From positions 186,001-250,000 of the forward strand of contig JACKOW010000003.1 in assembly GCA_024234055.1 (NCBI GenBank): 64,000 nucleotides of DNA. Reading direction: 5' to 3'. Both the position numbers and the translations under genes were made by a program. Shown one piece after another: positions 51,250 to 60,307 of the stretch (positions within the stretch are counted from its first letter, which is position 1; each line of letters begins with the position of its first letter). The stretch comes from Rhodanobacteraceae bacterium. GTDB taxonomy: Bacteria > Pseudomonadota > Gammaproteobacteria > Xanthomonadales > SZUA-5. The notes beneath the pieces are model-generated. The model was not told where the DNA came from, searched no databases, and saw only the letters and a program-made list of their open reading frames with translations.

Positions 51250-51978
51250 ATGCGGATGATGCGGATCGGTGAACTGGCCAAGGCCACGGGAGTCAGCGCC
51301 AAGGCGCTGCGCCTGTACGAGTCACGGGGCTTGTTGCGGCCGTGCAGTCATTCGATGGCGGGCTATCGTCTGTACGGTACGGAATCGCTTCGGCGTTTGC
51401 AGCAGATCCTGGTGCTGCGCAAGGCGGGGTTTGCGCTGGCCGAGATCGGGCCGCTGCTGGCAGCCGGTGCGAACACGGCAGAGCAACTGATCGACCAGCG
51501 CATTACCCGCCTGCAGCGCGAGCTGGCCCAGCAACACGGTGCCTTGCAGACGCTGCTGCAGGTGCGCACCCGGCTGCAATCAACATCATCTCTCGATCAA
51601 CTACTGGAGTGCATACACATGAGTCAGGAACTGGAAGTCAATCTGACGGCCGCCGAGCGCGCCGCCTTCAAGCAACGCGCCGAAGCCCTCGGCACCGAGA
51701 CCATCCAGCGGGCGGAAATGGAATGGCCGCAGCTGATTGCCGGCGTGCGCGCAGCGATGGACGCGGGCACGCCACCCAGCGATCCCGCGGTCATCGCCAT
51801 GGCCCAACGTTGGCAGCAGCTGGTGCAGATGGCCACCGGCGGCGATGCCGTGGTCGAGCGCAAGATCGCGACGGCCTGGCAGGCCCAGCCGCAGCAGATG
51901 TCGGCCATGGGCATGGATCCGGCGATGTTTGCCTATGTCGGCGCGGCCATGGCGGCGGGCAAGGCGGTGGAGCAGTAG
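51250..51978 (+). CDS. MerR-family regulator with TipAS-like C-terminal domain
   Basis: 242 residues. Residues 4-72 are a MerR winged helix: MRIGELAKATGVSAKALRLYESRGLLRP, then GYRLYGTESLRRLQQI and KAGFALAEIGPLL. A dimerisation coiled coil (RITRLQRELAQQHGALQTLL) follows, then a helical domain (LNLTAAERAAFKQRAEAL type, here VNLTAAERAAFKQR; GDAVVERKIATAWQAQP; MFAYVGAAMAAGKAVEQ) typical of TipAS ligand-binding domains. Such proteins activate promoters with long spacers after binding a drug or metabolite. The ligand cannot be inferred. Confidence 0.86.
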   Translation: MRMMRIGELAKATGVSAKALRLYESRGLLRPCSHSMAGYRLYGTESLRRLQQILVLRKAGFALAEIGPLLAAGANTAEQLIDQRITRLQRELAQQHGALQTLLQVRTRLQSTSSLDQLLECIHMSQELEVNLTAAERAAFKQRAEALGTETIQRAEMEWPQLIAGVRAAMDAGTPPSDPAVIAMAQRWQQLVQMATGGDAVVERKIATAWQAQPQQMSAMGMDPAMFAYVGAAMAAGKAVEQ

Positions 51979-52032
51979 CCCGTCGTTCGAGCTCTTGCGG
52001 GGCCAGGCTGGTCGGGACCTGCTCTCGCCCGC

Positions 52033-52345
52033 ATGCGCTAACCCATTGCGTTATGAGACTTAAAAAGAAGGGGCAAGGGGCAGGGGGCAGGTTTCCAACC
52101 AAGACGCATGGTCCGACCGTGCCGCGGCGTGGGTCCCATGCCCCCTGCCCCCCGCCCCCTGTTTGATGGGCGAATAGGCGCACCGGCAGCGGCGACCGAT
52201 ACTCTCACCACGCATGCGCTAACCCATTGATTTATGATCCGGAAAGAGCAGGGGCAAGGGGCAGGTTTCCAACCACGACGCAGGGTCCGACCGTGCCGCG
52301 ACGTGGGTCCCCTGCCCCCTGCCCCTTGCCCCTTGTTCGCTGCAG
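52033..52345. repeat. GGGGCAAGGGGCAGG repeat, copies 2 and 3 in tandem
   Basis: Two units with a 181-bp period start ATGCGCTAACCCATTG at 52033 and 52214; the third is shortened. Each contains GGGGCAAGGGGCAGG facing CCTGCCCC(C/T)TGCCCC with a loop holding TTTCCAACCA(A/C)GACGCA and GGTCCGACCGTGCCGCG. They lie between the convergent MerR-type gene and hisIE, where they could end transcription from both sides. Confidence 0.72.
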
Positions 52346-52352
52346 GGGCGAG

Positions 52353-52375
52353 AAGCGTCCAGACAAGTCTGGACC
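52353..52375. repeat. Copy of the TCCAGACAAGTCTGGA palindrome
   Basis: AAGCGTCCAGACAAGTCTGG and the next three bases match 37775-37797 exactly. It lies 18 bp after the end of hisIE. Confidence 0.65.
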
Positions 52376-52393
52376 TGCACCGCTACGCGGCCG

Positions 52394-53023
52394 TCACCGA
52401 TGCCTGGCGCGCAGCGTGCGCGCCAAATCATCCAGACCCAGTCCGCGATCGCGCAGCAGCACCAGCAGGTGAAACAGCAGGTCCGCCGATTCGCCGAGCA
52501 GCGCTTCAGCATCCTGGGCGACGGCCGCCAATGCGGTTTCAACGCCTTCTTCGCCGACCTTCTGCGCGATGCGCCGGGTGCCCGATTCGAACAATTTGGT
52601 GGTGTAGCTACCGGCGGGACGCTCGGCATGGCGAGTTTCGACCAGGCGACCCAGCTCGCCCAGAAATGCCAGCTCGGGCCCGGGAAAATCCCCGAAGCAG
52701 GTGACTGTGCCCTGGTGGCAGGTCGGCCCATGAGGTCGGGCCAGAACCAGCAGAGTGTCGCCATCACAATCGACGGCGATCGACACCAGTTTCAGCACAT
52801 GCCCACTGCTCTCGCCCTTGGTCCACAGGCGCTGCTTGCTGCGGCTGTAGAAGGTCACCTGACCCAGGGCGCAGGTCTGTTGCAGGGCTTCTTCGTTCAT
52901 GTAGCCCAGCATCAGCACGAGCCCGGTGTCGACATCCTGGACCACCGCCGGGATCAAGCCCTTGGCCCAGGCGATGCCTTCGGGTATTGCAAAGCCCGAG
53001 TTGGGTTCGATCATTTGGTTCAT
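52394..53023 (-). CDS. hisI: Bifunctional phosphoribosyl-AMP cyclohydrolase / phosphoribosyl-ATP pyrophosphatase
   Basis: 209 residues from ATG 53023. The HisI half has LMLGYMNEEALQQT, then VDCDGDTLLVLARPHGPTCHQGTVTCF with metal-binding Asp and Cys. The HisE half (about 115-205) has KLFESGTRRIAQKVGEEGVETALAAV, typical of the MazG-like pyrophosphohydrolase. It performs steps 2 and 3 of histidine synthesis. It is last in the operon, separated from hisF by 268 bp that hold a REP-like palindrome. Confidence 0.95.
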   Translation of the reverse strand: MNQMIEPNSGFAIPEGIAWAKGLIPAVVQDVDTGLVLMLGYMNEEALQQTCALGQVTFYSRSKQRLWTKGESSGHVLKLVSIAVDCDGDTLLVLARPHGPTCHQGTVTCFGDFPGPELAFLGELGRLVETRHAERPAGSYTTKLFESGTRRIAQKVGEEGVETALAAVAQDAEALLGESADLLFHLLVLLRDRGLGLDDLARTLRARHR

Positions 53024-53043
53024 TACGGCATTCCCGGTTTCAG

Positions 53044-53115
53044 GTAGGAGCGACCTTGTGTCGCGACCGATACCGCGCGCGTGCCACCGCGGTCGCGACA
53101 CAAGGTCGCTCCTAC
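53044..53115. repeat. 25-bp perfect inverted repeat of the TAGGAGCGACC family
   Basis: GTAGGAGCGACCTTGTGTCG plus CGACC at the left is the exact reverse complement of the right end; the loop is 22 bp. It is inside the his operon between hisF and hisIE and could reduce or stabilise the distal transcript. Downstream (53215-53250) is a CTTGGCGTTCTTCGCGTTC stretch seen in other intergenic regions. Confidence 0.75.
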
Positions 53116-53291
53116 AGGGAAGCTTGCGGCGATCTGGCAGTCTGAAGTTCTGCCCGCGAGCGCCAGGAAAAACACAACATGCCGAGCGGCAAAGCTCGCG
53201 GCCGCAAGACCATATTCATGCAACTCTTGCTTTCCTTGGCGTTCTTCGCGTTCTTTGCAGACAAATGCTCTGGAATCCATGCGTGCCCGCC

Positions 53292-54062
53292 TCAGGCCTG
53301 CCTGATCGAAATGCCGGCATGCGCCAGTTCCGCTTTCAGCTGGGGAATGGCGATCTCGCCGGAGTGAAACACACTGGCCGCCAGCGCGCCGTCGACATCG
53401 GCCTGCTCGAAGACCTCGGCGAAGTGTGACATCGCCCCGGCACCGCCAGAGGCAATCAACGGCACCTGGCAGATGCCCCGCACGGCTTTGAGCTGCGGCA
53501 GGTCGTAGCCCTGGCGGACACCGTCGACATTCATGCAGTTGAGCACGATCTCCCCGGCGCCACGCTGTTGTACTTCGCGCACCCAGTCCAGCGTCCGCCG
53601 CGCCAGCTCGCGCATCTTGCTGGGATCACCGGTGTACTGGTTGACCCGCCATTCACCATCGACCTCGCGCGAATCGATGCCGACGACAATGCACTGAGCA
53701 CCAAATTCGGCCGAGAGCGCGTCGATCAGTTCCGGTGATTCCAGCGCCGGCGAATTCACCGAAATCTTGTCGGCGCCGGCGTAGAGCACCGCCCGGGCGT
53801 CGGCAACGCTGCGGATGCCACCGGCCACGCAGAAGGGGATGTCGATGCTGCGGGCCACCCGCTGCACCCATTCGCGATCGACACTGCGTCCCTCGGGGCT
53901 GGCGGTGATGTCGTAGAACACCAGTTCATCGGCGCCGTCATCGCGGTAGCGCATGGCCAGATCGAGGATCTCCCCCATCACCACGTGATCGCGGAAACGC
54001 ACGCCCTTGACCACCTGACCATCGCGCACGTCCAGGCATGGAATCAGTCGGCGGGCGATCAT
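53292..54062 (-). CDS. hisF: Imidazole glycerol phosphate synthase subunit HisF
   Basis: 256 residues, standard length. A (beta/alpha)8 barrel with RRLIPCLDVRDGQVVKGVRF at the start (catalytic Asp11), GADELVFYDITAS, CVAGGIRSVADARAVLYAGADKISVNS, and LNCMNVDGVRQGYDL (second catalytic Asp). It makes IGP and AICAR using ammonia from HisH. It overlaps hisA by four bases. Confidence 0.97.
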   Translation of the reverse strand: MIARRLIPCLDVRDGQVVKGVRFRDHVVMGEILDLAMRYRDDGADELVFYDITASPEGRSVDREWVQRVARSIDIPFCVAGGIRSVADARAVLYAGADKISVNSPALESPELIDALSAEFGAQCIVVGIDSREVDGEWRVNQYTGDPSKMRELARRTLDWVREVQQRGAGEIVLNCMNVDGVRQGYDLPQLKAVRGICQVPLIASGGAGAMSHFAEVFEQADVDGALAASVFHSGEIAIPQLKAELAHAGISIRQA

Positions 54063-54784
54063 GCCAGTGCCTCGGTCAGGCTGAAGCGCCCATCCAGCAG
54101 CGCCTTGCCGATAACCACTCCGGCGACACCGACCTGGCGCAGCTCGGCGAGATCGTCGAGGCCCTGCACACCTCCCGAGGCGAGGATGGCCGCCTGCGGC
54201 GCCAGTGCGCGCAGATGCCGATAGAGCGCCACGTTCGGGCCAGCCAGCATGCCGTCGCGGTCGATGTCGGTGACCAGAAAGTGCGCGAATCCGTCGTCGG
54301 CGAAGTCCTGCAGCATCTGGTCCAGGGCCACACTCTCCAGCGTGCGCCAGCCGGCGGTGGCAATGCGGAAGACCTGGTGCTCGTCCACCCGCGCGTCCAG
54401 CGCCAGGGTCAGACTGTCGGCGCCGTAACGCACCCGCAGCGCCCGCGCTGCCTGCGGATCACGCACTGCAAAGCTGCCGACTACCACCCGCGAGACCCCG
54501 GCATCGACGAAGCGGATGAAGTCCGCTTCGCTGCGTACACCGCCGCCAGCCTGCACCCTGATCGGCACCTGATTGGCAATGGTCTCGATGGCCGCAAGAT
54601 TGGCGCTGTCGCCGGATCTGGCACCATCCAGATCCACCACATGCAACCATTCGGCACCGGCCTCCGCATAGGAGCGTGCCAGGGCCAGTGGATCCAGTTC
54701 ATAGCGCTGTTCGCGGTCGTAATCGCCCTTCTGCAGGCGCACCACCCGGCCGCCGCGCAGATCAATGGCTGGGTAGATCTTCAT
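54059..54784 (-). CDS. hisA: ProFAR isomerase HisA
   Basis: 241 residues from ATG 54784, which overlaps the hisH stop (ATGA). IYPAIDLRGGRVVRLQKGDY (catalytic Asp8), WLHVVDLDGAR, VQAGGGVRSEADFIRFVDAGVSRVVVGS and LVTDIDRDGMLAGPN (second catalytic Asp) are all present. It isomerises ProFAR to PRFAR, step 4 of the pathway. Confidence 0.97.
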   Translation of the reverse strand: MKIYPAIDLRGGRVVRLQKGDYDREQRYELDPLALARSYAEAGAEWLHVVDLDGARSGDSANLAAIETIANQVPIRVQAGGGVRSEADFIRFVDAGVSRVVVGSFAVRDPQAARALRVRYGADSLTLALDARVDEHQVFRIATAGWRTLESVALDQMLQDFADDGFAHFLVTDIDRDGMLAGPNVALYRHLRALAPQAAILASGGVQGLDDLAELRQVGVAGVVIGKALLDGRFSLTEALA

Positions 54785-55416
54785 CGGTACTGAGATTCCA
54801 CGTCCAGGGAAAGGAAATTTCGCAACAGGCGCGCCCCGACTGCCGCCGAGCGCTCGGGATGAAACTGTGCGCCCATGAAATTGCCACGGGCGACGATGGC
54901 CGAAAACTCGACGCCGTGCTGACAGGCCATCAGCGTGTGCTCGCCCTCGGCCACGGCAAAGCTGTGCACGAAATAGGCGTAGTCGCGCTGATCCAGTCCG
55001 GCGACCAGCGGGTGCGCCCGTCGCGGCAGCAGATTGTTCCAACCCATGTGCGGAATGCGGATACCGGGGCTGGCCGGCAGACGGTCCACCCGTCCCGGCA
55101 GCATGCCCAGGCAGCGAACCGCTGCTGGCTGCGCGTCGCCGACACCCTCCTCCGACTCATCAAAGAGCAACTGCATGCCGAGGCACACGCCGAGCACCGG
55201 CTGCACCAAGCCGGGCAGCCGATCGACCAGATCCAGCCGCGCCAGTTCGCGCATGGCAGCAGCGGCCGAACCCACACCGGGCAGCAGCACGCGCGGTGCC
55301 TGGCGGATGATTTCCCAATCACGACTGACGACCACCTGGGCCTGAGCGCGCTCCAGGGCCGCAACCACCGAGCCGACATTGGCGACCCCCGAGTCAATGA
55401 CGACGACCGCGCTCAC
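54781..55416 (-). CDS. hisH: Imidazole glycerol phosphate synthase glutaminase subunit HisH
   Basis: 211 residues from GTG 55416. The class I glutaminase triad is visible: Cys in LGVCLGMQLLFDESEEG (about 80) and His-Pro-Glu in GAQFHPERSA (about 190). The oxyanion strand LLPGVGSAAAAM is near 50. It supplies ammonia to HisF. It overlaps hisB and hisA by four bases each. Confidence 0.96.
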   Translation of the reverse strand: MSAVVVIDSGVANVGSVVAALERAQAQVVVSRDWEIIRQAPRVLLPGVGSAAAAMRELARLDLVDRLPGLVQPVLGVCLGMQLLFDESEEGVGDAQPAAVRCLGMLPGRVDRLPASPGIRIPHMGWNNLLPRRAHPLVAGLDQRDYAYFVHSFAVAEGEHTLMACQHGVEFSAIVARGNFMGAQFHPERSAAVGARLLRNFLSLDVESQYR

Positions 55417-56474
55417 AGCACGCCCTTGGTGCTCGGCAGCGTGTCGCCCTCGCGCCGGAAAGCCTGGCGGAAGGTGCGGGCCACCACTTTGAAGCAGGCC
55501 TCGATCTGGTGGTGGGTGTTCTCTCCCTTGACACTGAGATGCAGGTTGGCGCCGAGCGTGTCACAGAGCGAACGGAAGAAGTGCGTGACCATCTCGGTGG
55601 GCAGGCCACCGACCTGCTCTCGCCCGAACTGCCCCTCGAACTCGAACCAGGCCCGCCCGGACAGGTCCAGCGCCGCCTCGGCCAGAGTTTCGTCCATGGG
55701 CAGCGTGAAGCCGTAGCGACCGATGCCGCGCTTGTCGCCGAGCGCCTGCCGCAGCGCCTGACCGAGCGCCAGCGCGGAATCCTCGACCGTGTGGTGCTCG
55801 TCGATATGCAGATCGCCTTGGCACTTCAGCGTCAACCCGAAGCCACCGTGCTTGCCCAGCTGCTCCAGCATGTGATCGAAGAAGCCGAGGCCGGTCGAGA
55901 TCTGCGGCGCCCGCTCCGAATCCAGATCGACCTCGACCTCGATCCGAGTTTCCTTGGTCACCCGCTCGATCCGGGCCGTGCGCGGTGCGTCCAGCAGCTG
56001 GCGCGCGATCTCGGGCCAGGACAACCCACCCGGACCGCAGCGGATGCCGGCCACGCCCAGATTCTTCGCAAACTGCAGATCGGTGTCGCGGTCGCCGATC
56101 ACCGCGCTGCGCGAGCGATCCCAACCCGGATCGGCCAGATAGTCGAGCATCATGCCGACCTTGGGCTTTCGGGTATCACTGGGCTCGTGCGCAAAGTGGC
56201 GATCGACCTTGATGGCCGCAAAGCGAATGCCCTGGGACTCCAGAATGTGCAGCAGCAGATTCTGCGGCGGCCAGAAGGTCTCCTCGGGAAAGCTCGACGT
56301 ACCCAGACCATCCTGATTGCTGACCATGACCAGCTCATAGCCGGCATCCGCCAGCCGCTTGAGCGGCACGATGACATCGGGCAACAGACGGAACTTCTCG
56401 ATCGAATCGATCTGCTCGTCGGCAGGCTCTTCGATCAGGGTGCCATCGCGGTCTATGAACAGGATTTTTCGCAT
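55413..56474 (-). CDS. hisB: Bifunctional histidinol-phosphatase / imidazoleglycerol-phosphate dehydratase
   Basis: 353 residues. The N-terminal HAD phosphatase starts MRKILFIDRDGTLIEEP (nucleophile Asp and DGT), with KPKVGMMLDYLA and GDRDTDLQFAKNLG later. The C-terminal dehydratase (about 165-353) has LGFFDHMLEQLGKHGG and IDEHHTVEDSALALGQAL, the paired His/Glu metal sites, and the repeat FFRSLCDTLGANLH, ENTHHQIEACFKV. Fused HisB is normal in gammaproteobacteria. A 382-bp repeat-bearing gap precedes it. Confidence 0.97.
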   Translation of the reverse strand: MRKILFIDRDGTLIEEPADEQIDSIEKFRLLPDVIVPLKRLADAGYELVMVSNQDGLGTSSFPEETFWPPQNLLLHILESQGIRFAAIKVDRHFAHEPSDTRKPKVGMMLDYLADPGWDRSRSAVIGDRDTDLQFAKNLGVAGIRCGPGGLSWPEIARQLLDAPRTARIERVTKETRIEVEVDLDSERAPQISTGLGFFDHMLEQLGKHGGFGLTLKCQGDLHIDEHHTVEDSALALGQALRQALGDKRGIGRYGFTLPMDETLAEAALDLSGRAWFEFEGQFGREQVGGLPTEMVTHFFRSLCDTLGANLHLSVKGENTHHQIEACFKVVARTFRQAFRREGDTLPSTKGVL

Positions 56475-56856
56475 GTTTGGGCTCAGCGGATCAGGAAGTC
56501 AGCTTGCAGGAAGGGCTTCGGTTTGCCCGATGGGAGTCCCGGTCGTCCCTGTCGGTGCGCATATTCGCGCATCAAACTGTGGGCGATCTCGGAGTTCACT
56601 TTTTTGTCCGCAAAAGACGCAAAGGACGCGAAGAGTTCAATGGTTGTCCGGCTGAGCCCGATCTCTGGCGACACCGCCCCCCGAGATCTTGGAATTGCTC
56701 TACTTTGCGTCCTTTGCGTCCTTTGCGGAAAATGTCTTGTTTCAGGTACTTGCGGCATGTTTGGTGGGAGCGGGCTCCGCCCGCGATGGCGGTACGGCAG
56801 CTGCGAGCATCGCGGCTGAAGCCGCTCCCACAGGGTGTCCGAGGCGGCTCTGGCCA
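56475..56856. other. 382-bp gap inside the his operon with two repeat types
   Basis: Between hisC and hisB. At 56764-56832 GTGGGAGCGGGCTCCGCCCG faces CGCGGCTGAAGCCGCTCCCAC (REP-like). At 56605-56640 and 56703-56733 GCAAAAGACGCAAAGGACGC and GCGTCCTTTGCGTCCTTTGC are mutually inverted. A short stretch TTTCAGGTACTTGCG matches the loop of the 79-bp repeats. No gene is seen; hisB may need its own promoter here. Confidence 0.65.
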
Positions 56857-57915
56857 TCACGACAAGGCCGCCAGAAAGGCATCGTTCTCGGCCGGGGTAC
56901 CGATGCTGACACGCAGGCAATTAGCCAGTCCGAGGTAATGACTGACATCGCGGACGATCACACCGGCCTGCTGCAGCCTTTGCCAACTGACGTGCGCCTC
57001 ATCCACGCGGAAGGCGATGAAATTGGCGTCGCTCGGCCACTGCTGGCGCACGGCTGGATGCGAGGCCAGCGCCGCCTGCACGCGGACGCGCTCGCTGCGC
57101 GTCTGCGCCAGATGCGTGGTGCGCGCAGCGCTGGCCTCATCAGAGAATGCCGACAGGGCCGCGGCCAGACAGGGCGTGGGCACTGGATACGGAGCCATGA
57201 TGCGGCGGATCAGGGCGATGATCTCGGAGGATGCAATCAGCACACCCAGTCTGGCGCCAGCCAGACCGTAGGCCTTGGACAAGGTCCGCAGCACGACCAG
57301 ATTGGGCAGCTGCGGCATCCTGGTCGTGAGGGATGGGACATCGGCAAACTCGGCATAGGCCTCGTCGACGACCACCAGCGCACGACCCGCCAGATCAGCA
57401 GCCAGCGCGGCAATCGCATCGGCGGCGACGCTGCCGCCAGTGGGATTGTTGGGTGTGCAGACGAAGACCAGCTTGACCGGCTCAGCCAAGGCCGTTGCCC
57501 GAAGGGCGTCAAAGTCCGGTTTGAAGTCGTTGTCCGCCGTCAGCGGCACGCTCAATACCGCAGCGCCCTGCACGCCCGCGGCCACCGCATACATGCCGAA
57601 GGTCGGCGGCGAGATCAGCACCGCATCCTGACCGGCACGACAGAAGGCCCGCACCAGCAGATCGATGGCCTCATCGCTGCCGCGGCCGATGAACAACTGT
57701 TCGGTAGTCACGCCATAGCTTTGCGCAAGTTGCTCCAGCAGCGCGCGCGGTTGTGGATCGGGATAGCGATTGAGTGCCCAGGTATCGCCCACAAAGGGCG
57801 CATAGGGCGATTCATTGGCATTCAGCATCACGGCCGCGCTGCCCGCTTCCATGCGCGCCGAGCTGTAGGGCTTGAGCGCCAGCAGTTCCGGGCGTGCCAG
57901 ATCGAGCACGCTCAC
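56857..57915 (-). CDS. hisC: Histidinol-phosphate aminotransferase
   Basis: 352 residues from GTG 57915, overlapping hisD by four bases. ANESPYAP and RYPDPQPRALLEQLA (about 34-60) open the fold; CTPNNPTGGSV binds the cofactor ring; LVVVDEAYAEFAD has the PLP-binding Asp and Tyr; and RTLSKAYGLAGARLG has the PLP Lys (about 212). The enzyme converts imidazole-acetol phosphate to histidinol phosphate. Confidence 0.96.
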   Translation of the reverse strand: MSVLDLARPELLALKPYSSARMEAGSAAVMLNANESPYAPFVGDTWALNRYPDPQPRALLEQLAQSYGVTTEQLFIGRGSDEAIDLLVRAFCRAGQDAVLISPPTFGMYAVAAGVQGAAVLSVPLTADNDFKPDFDALRATALAEPVKLVFVCTPNNPTGGSVAADAIAALAADLAGRALVVVDEAYAEFADVPSLTTRMPQLPNLVVLRTLSKAYGLAGARLGVLIASSEIIALIRRIMAPYPVPTPCLAAALSAFSDEASAARTTHLAQTRSERVRVQAALASHPAVRQQWPSDANFIAFRVDEAHVSWQRLQQAGVIVRDVSHYLGLANCLRVSIGTPAENDAFLAALS

Positions 57916-59252
57916 GGCCGACCCTCGCTGGCAATCGCCCGCAAACGCAGCTGCACGGCCAGCGCATGTGCGGACAGGCCTTCGGCCTGAGCCATGGTGA
58001 TGGCGGTGGGGCCAATGGCCTTGAGGCCTTCGGCGCTGGCTTCCTGGACCGTCACCAGTTTCTGGAAACTCTGCACCGACAAGCCACTCAGCGTGCGCGC
58101 ATGGCCGTAAGTCGGCAGTACATGATTGGTGCCACTGGTGTAGTCGCCGAGCGATTCGGGCGTATAGCGGCCCAGGAACACCGAACCGGCGTTGTCCACC
58201 GACAGCAGTAGCCGCCGAGGATCGGCGACATTGAGGATCAGGTGCTCGGGCGCGTAGGCATTCGAGACTTCGATAGCCTGCTGCAGATCCTGCACCAGAA
58301 TGGCCCGACCATGGGCCAGCGAGGCCGTGGCCTGATTCGATCGGGACAGACCTTCCAGCAATTCGCGCAGCGCCTCGTTGACAGTCTCCAGCAGCTCCCG
58401 ACTGGGCGTGACCAGCAGGGCCTGCGAATCGTGACCATGTTCGGCCTGCGAGAGCAGATCAGCCGCGACAAATTCGGCATCGGCCATGGCATCGGCCACC
58501 ACCAGCACTTCCGAAGGTCCTGCAGGCATGTCGATGGCCGGGCCGCCCTGTTGCTGCGACACCCGCATCTTGGCCGCCGTGACATAGGCATTGCCGGGAC
58601 CGAACAGCTTGTCGCATCGGGGCACACTCTCGGTGCCGTAGGCCATGGCCGCGATTGCCTGGGCGCCACCGAGCTTGAAGACCCGGGTCACGCCGCAGGC
58701 GTGGGCCGCAAACAGCACCGCCGGATCGGCGCTGCCGTCGCTGCGCGGCGGCGTGCACAGCACGATCTGGCGGCATCCCGCCAGCCGCGCCGGCGTGCAC
58801 AGCATCAACGCCGTCGACGGCAGCGGAGCGCTGCCGGCCGGCACATACAATCCCACATTGACGATGGGCAGCGGCAGGCGCTCGCACATCACGCCCGGCG
58901 CGGTCGACAGCGCCATCGGTTGAGGACGGGTTTCACGATGAAAGCGTTCAATGCGGTGACGCGAATCCTCGATGGCCTGTTTCAGCTCTACGCTGAGTTG
59001 GCCGGCGGCGGCGGCGAATTCCTCCGGCGTGACCTCGAAACTGGCCAGTTCGCAACCATCGAAGCGCCGCGTCAATGCCCGCAAGGCGCCATCGCCATCG
59101 GCCTTGACCTGTTCCAGCACCCGCTCGACCGCGGCCTGCAGCTCGGCACTGCTGCTGCTCGCCGGACGCGCCAGGACTGCCTCACGCTGCGCGGGCGTGG
59201 CGCTGGCCCAATCCAGCATCTGCATCTGGGTAAACTCGCTGATCGCACTCAT
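57912..59252 (-). CDS. hisD: Histidinol dehydrogenase
   Basis: 446 residues, normal length. VGLYVPAGSAPLPSTALMLCTPA, KLFGPGNAYVTAAKMRV, DMPAGPSEVLVVADAMADAEFVAADLLSQAEHGHDSQALLVT (with zinc-binding Gln/His) and SGTNHVLPTYGHARTLSGLSV are family landmarks. It oxidises histidinol to histidine with NAD+. It overlaps hisG and hisC. Confidence 0.97.
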   Translation of the reverse strand: MSAISEFTQMQMLDWASATPAQREAVLARPASSSSAELQAAVERVLEQVKADGDGALRALTRRFDGCELASFEVTPEEFAAAAGQLSVELKQAIEDSRHRIERFHRETRPQPMALSTAPGVMCERLPLPIVNVGLYVPAGSAPLPSTALMLCTPARLAGCRQIVLCTPPRSDGSADPAVLFAAHACGVTRVFKLGGAQAIAAMAYGTESVPRCDKLFGPGNAYVTAAKMRVSQQQGGPAIDMPAGPSEVLVVADAMADAEFVAADLLSQAEHGHDSQALLVTPSRELLETVNEALRELLEGLSRSNQATASLAHGRAILVQDLQQAIEVSNAYAPEHLILNVADPRRLLLSVDNAGSVFLGRYTPESLGDYTSGTNHVLPTYGHARTLSGLSVQSFQKLVTVQEASAEGLKAIGPTAITMAQAEGLSAHALAVQLRLRAIASEGRP

Positions 59253-60157
59253 GCCAGCATCTTCTCCACCGGCAGCACCACCAATTGAGTGGCCCCGGCT
59301 CGTTTCAGGTCTTCCATGTGCTGCCAGTTGATGGCCTCGTGGCAGATCGCCTGCACCGACAAGGTGTCTGCGGGCGCTTCCAGTCGCGACACCGACGGCG
59401 GATCACCCTTGGGCAGGGCCGCCAGAACCGCACCGAGTTGCGCACGGCCCACCTGCAGCAACACCAGTTTGGTCTCACGCACCCTGATGACACCGTCAAT
59501 TCTGCGTAACAGCAGCTCACGCAGTTCAGTTCGTTCGTCGGCGTAATCCTGCGGCGCCCCGATCAGCACCGCCTGACTGTCCAGAATGGAGACCACTTCG
59601 CGCAGCTGATTGGCAATCAGGGTGGCACCGGAGGACACCAGATCGCAGATCAGATCGGCCGTGCCCAGGCGCGGCGCGATCTCGACCGAACCGTTGAGCA
59701 CCACGATGTCGGCCTCGACCCCGTTGTGACTCAGGTAGTCGCGCAGCAGATTCGGATAGCTGGTGGCGATGCGCCGCCCTGCCAGGTCCTGCGGACCCTC
59801 GTAGCCTTCCTCCTGCGGCACCGCTATCGACAAGCGGCAGCGCCCGAAGCCCAATTCGCGCAGCTCGGCGAAGGGCGCAACGCTGCCCGGTCCACCCTCC
59901 AGCACCTGCTCTGCCGAGACATTGCGGCCGACAATGCCGAGTTCGCAAACGCCTTGGGCAATCAGCCCGGGGATATCGTCATCGCGCACCAGCAACAGAT
60001 CGATGGGCATCGACTCGCCAAAGCAGAACAGCTTGTCCCGGCTCTGACGGAACTTGAGGCCGCAGCGGCCCAGCAGATCCTGCGAGGACTCCGACAGTCG
60101 TCCGGATTTCTGTACGGCAATGCGAAGTCGATCTCTGGGTTTGGTCATGGTCTTCAT
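59249..60157 (-). CDS. hisG: ATP phosphoribosyltransferase, long form
   Basis: 302 residues, long enough to include the C-terminal regulatory domain for histidine feedback, so no HisZ is needed. RLRIAVQKSGRLSESSQDLL opens the catalytic fold; ELGIVGRNVSAEQ, RRIATSYPNLLRDYL and LNGSVEIAPRLGTADLICDLVSSGATL (PRPP site) follow; the ACT-like end has CHEAINWQHMEDLKRAGATQLVVLPVEKML. The first enzyme of the pathway and the first structural gene of the operon. The ATG at 60148 is an equal start choice. Confidence 0.96.
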   Translation of the reverse strand: MKTMTKPRDRLRIAVQKSGRLSESSQDLLGRCGLKFRQSRDKLFCFGESMPIDLLLVRDDDIPGLIAQGVCELGIVGRNVSAEQVLEGGPGSVAPFAELRELGFGRCRLSIAVPQEEGYEGPQDLAGRRIATSYPNLLRDYLSHNGVEADIVVLNGSVEIAPRLGTADLICDLVSSGATLIANQLREVVSILDSQAVLIGAPQDYADERTELRELLLRRIDGVIRVRETKLVLLQVGRAQLGAVLAALPKGDPPSVSRLEAPADTLSVQAICHEAINWQHMEDLKRAGATQLVVLPVEKMLA

Positions 60158-60307
60158 TCTGTCTGGCGGACACCAGGGGCATCCGCGTGAGGCTGAGGCT
60201 GCGCAGGAGCCGGATTGGCGCTGCGTTTGGCGGGTATCAGGGCGCTGAGCGAGCGTTCACGAGATGGCACCCCACGTCGCTTGCGTCTCGCGGGTGAAAT
60301 GGCCAGA

